Assembly (NCBI GenBank): GCA_019236545.1
Contig: JAFAIV010000295.1
Coordinates: 1-9,078, forward strand
Length of the DNA: 9,078 nt
Origin: Actinomycetota bacterium
Lineage (GTDB): Bacteria > Actinomycetota > Thermoleophilia > Gaiellales > Gaiellaceae
Direction of reading: 5' to 3'
Positions 6,129 to 9,078 of this stretch are shown piece by piece; within the stretch, counting starts at the first letter, position 1, and each line of letters begins with the position of its first letter. Made by a program: the position numbers and the translations under genes. The notes under the pieces are model-generated. The model saw only the letters and a program-made list of their open reading frames with translations. It did no database searches and was not told where the DNA came from.

Positions 6129-7481
6129 ATGAACCGCGCGGAGCTCGTCGACCGGATCTGGGAGCGCGACCCGACCACGTGGACGGGCCGCGACGAGGCG
6201 AAGTGGCTGGGCTGGCTCGACGAGCCGCACCGGATGCGCGAGCGCGCGCGCGAGCTGCGCGAGTTCGCGGACGGCGTGCGCGCGGACGGGCTCGACACGG
6301 TCGTCCTGCTGGGGATGGGCGGGTCGAGCCTCGCGCCGGAGGTGCTGCGGAGGACGTTCGGCGTCGACGGCTTCCACGTCCTCGACACGACGCACCCGCG
6401 GGCGATCCGCGACCTCGAGTCCCGGCTCGACCTCGGGCGGACGTTGTTCGTGTCGGCGTCGAAGTCCGGCTCGACGCTGGAGACGCGCTCGCACACCGAC
6501 TACTTCTGGGAGAAGAGCGGCCGCGACGGCTCGCGGTTCGTCGCGATCACCGATCCCGGCTCGTCGCTGGAGAAGACGGCGCAGGAGCGGGGCTTCCGGC
6601 GCGTCTTCGCGGGCGAGCCCACGATCGGCGGGCGGTACTCCGCGCTGTCGCCGTTCGGGATCGTCCCGGCGGCGCTGATGGGGATCGACGTCGACCGGCT
6701 GCTCGCCGCGGCGGAGGAGATGGTCGACGCCTGCCGCCTGGACGACGGCAACCCCGGCTGGGAGCTCGGCGCGCAGTTCGGCAGCGGCTGGCAGGAGGGC
6801 CGCGACAAGATCTGCATCGCGGAGACCGACGGCGGCTTCGGCCTCTGGGCGGAGCAGCTGATCGCCGAGTCGACCGGCAAGCTCGGCAAGGGGCTCGTCC
6901 CCGCGCCGGGCGAGTCGCCCGACGGACCCGACCGGCAGGGCGCGCAGCCGCAGGTGCCTGAGCCGTACGCGCTCGGCGCCGAATTCTTCCGCTGGGAGTT
7001 CGCGATCGCCGTCGCCGGCGCATTCCTCGAGATCAACCCGTTCGACCAGCCCGACGTCCAGGCGGCGAAGGACAAGACGAACGAGGTGCTCGCCACCGGG
7101 CAGGAGCCGGAGCTCGAGCCGGAGGGGTCGCTCGACGAGCTGCTCGCGCAGGCGCGCGAGGGCGACTACGTCTGCGTGCAGGCGTTCGTGAACCCGGCGA
7201 CCGATCTCGACCCGCTCGTCGCGCGGATCCGCAGCCGGACGAGCTGCGTCGTCACCCACGGCTACGGCCCGCGCTACCTCCACTCCACCGGGCAGCTGCA
7301 CAAGGGCGGCCCGAACACCGGCCTCTTCCTCCAGGTCGTCGACGACCCGGGCGAGGAGCTGCCGATCCCGAACCAGCCGTTCGGCTTCCGCCGGCTGATC
7401 CGCGCGCAGGCCGCCGGCGACTTCGAGTCCCTGAAGGAGCGCGGCCGCCGGGTCGCGCGCGTCCGACTGGAGGATCTCTAG
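6129..7481 (+). CDS. pgi: Glucose-6-phosphate isomerase (of the type fused to transaldolase elsewhere)
   Basis: Interconverts glucose-6-phosphate and fructose-6-phosphate; here it would return fructose-6-phosphate from the non-oxidative arm to glucose-6-phosphate dehydrogenase. The 450-residue protein is of the short isomerase class rather than the roughly 550-residue one. Motifs: GMGGSSLAP at 62-70, the sugar-phosphate loop SASKSGSTLET at 109-119, RYSALSPFG at 169-177, the active-site AESTGK at 246-251 with Glu247, NPFDQPDVQAAK at 303-314, and YLHSTGQLHKGG at 383-394. The last motif resembles the isomerase half of bifunctional transaldolase/isomerase proteins. Start: the ATG at 6129 is two bases after the transaldolase stop; a GTG at 6123, overlapping that stop by four bases, is an equally plausible start two codons earlier. 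Neither has a Shine-Dalgarno site. The TAG stop shares a base with the next GTG. Confidence 0.95.
   Translation: MNRAELVDRIWERDPTTWTGRDEAKWLGWLDEPHRMRERARELREFADGVRADGLDTVVLLGMGGSSLAPEVLRRTFGVDGFHVLDTTHPRAIRDLESRLDLGRTLFVSASKSGSTLETRSHTDYFWEKSGRDGSRFVAITDPGSSLEKTAQERGFRRVFAGEPTIGGRYSALSPFGIVPAALMGIDVDRLLAAAEEMVDACRLDDGNPGWELGAQFGSGWQEGRDKICIAETDGGFGLWAEQLIAESTGKLGKGLVPAPGESPDGPDRQGAQPQVPEPYALGAEFFRWEFAIAVAGAFLEINPFDQPDVQAAKDKTNEVLATGQEPELEPEGSLDELLAQAREGDYVCVQAFVNPATDLDPLVARIRSRTSCVVTHGYGPRYLHSTGQLHKGGPNTGLFLQVVDDPGEELPIPNQPFGFRRLIRAQAAGDFESLKERGRRVARVRLEDL
7469..7474 (+). promoter_or_regulatory. Ribosome binding site of 6-phosphogluconate dehydrogenase
   Basis: GGAGGA in the last codons of the isomerase gene, six bases before the GTG at 7481. 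It is a near-perfect Shine-Dalgarno site, the strongest in the window together with that of transketolase, and fixes the GTG start. Confidence 0.75.
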
Positions 7482-8383
7482 TGCAACTCGGAATGATCGG
7501 CCTCGGCCGGATGGGCCACGGGATGACCGAGCGCCTGCGCGAGCACGGCCACGACGTCAAGACGTACGACCCGGCCGTCGAGTCGCGCACGGCCACGTCG
7601 ATCGCCGAGCTGCGCGACCAGCTCGACAAGCCGCGCGCCTTCTGGATGATGGTGCCGTCGGGGAAGGTGACGGAGGACGTCTTCCGCGAGCTGCTCCAGG
7701 TCGCGGAGCCGGGCGACACGATCGTCGACGGCGGCAACTCGAACTTCCGCGACTCGCAGCGCCGGGCCGAGCAGGCCGCCGGGCGCCAGCTCCACTTCGT
7801 CGACGCGGGCGTCTCCGGCGGCATCTGGGGCCTCGAGGTCGGCTTCTGCCTGATGGTCGGCGGCGAGGACGAGCCGGTGAAGCGCCTCGAGCCGGTCTTC
7901 AAGTCGCTCGCGCCGGAGGGCGGCTACGCCCACGTCGGCGCGTCCGGCGGCGGCCACTTCGTGAAGATGGTCCACAACGGGATCGAGTACGGCCTGATGC
8001 AGGCGTACGCCGAGGGCTTCGAGCTGATGGAGCACTCCGAGTTCGACCTCGACCTGCACGAGATCTCGGGCATCTGGCGCTACGGCTCGGTCGTCCGCTC
8101 CTGGCTGCTCGAGCTCCTGCACAGCGCGTTCGACGAGCACGGCAACGACCTCGGCGACATCGCGCCGTACGTGGAGGACTCCGGCGAGGGCCGCTGGACG
8201 ATCCACGAGGCGATCGCGGAGAACGTGCCGGTGCCGGTGATCGCGGCGTCGCTGTTCGCGCGGTTCGCGTCGCGTGACGAGATCAACTTCTCGGCGAAGG
8301 TCGCGGCCGCGCTCCGCAACCAGTTCGGCGGCCACGCGATCAAGGCGGCGCAGCAGGCGAAGTCGTCGCCGGATCCCCGCTGA
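7481..8383 (+). CDS. gnd: 6-phosphogluconate dehydrogenase, decarboxylating, short form (likely NAD-preferring)
   Basis: Oxidises and decarboxylates 6-phosphogluconate to ribulose-5-phosphate and CO2. At 300 residues it belongs to the short class rather than the roughly 470-residue class. Seen: the Rossmann glycine motif IGLGRMG at 6-12, MMVPSG at 56-61, DGGNSNFRDS at 83-92, the substrate loop VSGGIWGLEVG at 111-121, and GGHFVKMVHNGIEYG at 157-171 with catalytic Lys162 and Asn166. A C-terminal helical part contains GEGRWT at 236-241. The second Rossmann strand ends in YDP with Asp30, where NADP enzymes carry NRT; an acidic residue there normally favours NAD, so NAD preference is inferred. Start: GTG at 7481 with GGAGGA six bases upstream, sharing one base with the isomerase stop. 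The stop in turn overlaps the next ATG by one base. The substrate assignment is strengthened by the neighbouring kinase and G6P dehydrogenase. Confidence 0.95.
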   Translation: MQLGMIGLGRMGHGMTERLREHGHDVKTYDPAVESRTATSIAELRDQLDKPRAFWMMVPSGKVTEDVFRELLQVAEPGDTIVDGGNSNFRDSQRRAEQAAGRQLHFVDAGVSGGIWGLEVGFCLMVGGEDEPVKRLEPVFKSLAPEGGYAHVGASGGGHFVKMVHNGIEYGLMQAYAEGFELMEHSEFDLDLHEISGIWRYGSVVRSWLLELLHSAFDEHGNDLGDIAPYVEDSGEGRWTIHEAIAENVPVPVIAASLFARFASRDEINFSAKVAAALRNQFGGHAIKAAQQAKSSPDPR

Positions 8384-9078
8384 TGGCGCAGACGGAGCAG
8401 CAGCGGGAGAACCCGCTCGCCGAGGGCCTGACGCTCAAGCGGACGCCGGACCCGTGCACGCTCGTCATCTTCGGCGCCTCCGGCGACCTCGCCCACAAGA
8501 AGCTGATGCCGGCCCTGTACGCACTCGCGTACCGGCGGCTGCTCCCGCAGCGGATCGCGATCGTCGGCGTCGCCCGCACCGACGGCGACGACGAGTCGTA
8601 CCGCCAGGACATGGAGCAGACGATCCGCAAGTACGCGCGCGACCCGTTCGACGACAAGATCTGGGCCGACCTCGGCCCGTCGCTCCACTACGTCTCGACC
8701 GACTTCGCCGACGAGGGCGGCGAGGACAAGCTGCAGCAGCGCGTGATCGAGCTCGACAAGGAGAAGGACCTCGGCGGCAACCGCGTCTACTACCTCGCGG
8801 TGCCGCCGCCCGCATTCCCGACGATCGTCGAGGAGCTCGGCAAGCGGCGCGACGAGCTGCACGGCTGGGTGCGGCTGATCGTCGAGAAGCCGTTCGGGCA
8901 CGACCGCGAGTCGGCGCAGGCCCTGAACAAGATGCTCTGGGCGCACTTCAGCGAGAGCGAGATCTTCCGGATCGACCACTACCTCGGCAAGGAGACCGTC
9001 CAGAACATGCTCGCCCTTCGCTTCGCGAACGGGATCTTCGAGCCGATCTGGAACCGCCAGTTCATCGACCACGTCCAG
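8383..9078 (+). CDS. zwf: Glucose-6-phosphate dehydrogenase (partial, runs off right edge)
   Basis: First enzyme of the oxidative pentose phosphate pathway: glucose-6-phosphate to 6-phosphogluconolactone. The 232 codons present are roughly the first half of a protein usually near 500 residues. Seen: the Rossmann motif FGASGDLAHKKL at 30-41, GVARTD at 62-67 with Arg65 where the NADP-binding arginine of the Leuconostoc enzyme lies, YYLAVPP at 136-142, EKPFG at 168-172, and the active-site signature RIDHYLGKE at 196-204. This arginine points to NADP use, unlike the neighbouring dehydrogenase, but the inference rests on one position. The ATG at 8383 shares a base with the previous stop (TGATG). 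Only a weak GGA lies upstream, so translation is probably coupled to gnd. In many Actinobacteria opcA and 6-phosphogluconolactonase follow zwf; whether they do here lies outside the window. Confidence 0.96.
   Translation, partial: MAQTEQQRENPLAEGLTLKRTPDPCTLVIFGASGDLAHKKLMPALYALAYRRLLPQRIAIVGVARTDGDDESYRQDMEQTIRKYARDPFDDKIWADLGPSLHYVSTDFADEGGEDKLQQRVIELDKEKDLGGNRVYYLAVPPPAFPTIVEELGKRRDELHGWVRLIVEKPFGHDRESAQALNKMLWAHFSESEIFRIDHYLGKETVQNMLALRFANGIFEPIWNRQFIDHVQ

Noticed and set aside
6012..7301. 429-codon open frame on the minus strand opposite the isomerase
   Set aside because: Same compositional shadow; no domain, no ribosome binding site, fully covered by a well-supported gene. The minus-strand frames at 5011-5976, 7478-8335, 8080-9072 and 1938-2600 were rejected for the same reason.
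1..9078. Terminators, tRNA or rRNA genes, CRISPR repeats, insertion sequences
   Set aside because: No hairpin followed by a T run, no tRNA-like cloverleaf, no regularly spaced repeats and no transposase were seen. Frequent short CG-rich repeats such as GTCGACG reflect codon preference.

Overview
The window comes from a very GC-rich bacterium (roughly 70% G+C by eye, with nearly every codon ending in C or G). The protein style and the putative leaderless promoters fit a deep-branching actinobacterium such as Thermoleophilia. That placement is an inference from protein flavour, not a demonstrated one. The DNA is almost entirely coding: the only clear non-coding stretch is 24 bases between the two divergent genes at the left end.

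Layout. On the minus strand, bases 1-648 hold the N-terminal half of an ABC-F type ATPase whose gene leaves the window on the left. A 24-base divergent spacer (649-672) follows. From 673 to the right edge there are eight plus-strand genes packed end to start: a DUF1326 cysteine-motif protein, an FGGY-family sugar kinase (probably gluconokinase), transketolase, an RpiB-type isomerase, transaldolase, glucose-6-phosphate isomerase, a short-form 6-phosphogluconate dehydrogenase and glucose-6-phosphate dehydrogenase (cut by the right edge). Junctions overlap by 1 to 14 bases, apart from the transaldolase/isomerase junction, which is either a 2-base gap or a 4-base overlap. This looks like one polycistronic operon.

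How the genes work together. The operon encodes most of the pentose phosphate pathway. G6P dehydrogenase and 6-phosphogluconate dehydrogenase form the oxidative arm. The kinase would feed external gluconate in as 6-phosphogluconate. RpiB, transketolase and transaldolase rearrange the pentose phosphates, and phosphoglucose isomerase returns fructose-6-phosphate to glucose-6-phosphate, so the set can run as an oxidative cycle. Ribulose-phosphate 3-epimerase and 6-phosphogluconolactonase are not in the window and must lie elsewhere, possibly downstream of the truncated last gene.

Most of this is recognisable central metabolism, and I see no wholly new system. The points worth a second look are the overlapping divergent -10 elements in the 24-base spacer, an alternating presence and absence of Shine-Dalgarno sites that divides the operon into gene pairs, a patch of relaxed codon choice just before transketolase, a DUF1326 gene leading a sugar-phosphate operon, adjacent separate transaldolase and isomerase genes that correspond to a known fusion protein, and apparently different cofactor preferences in the two dehydrogenases. 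No RNA genes, mobile elements, CRISPR arrays or convincing terminators were seen.
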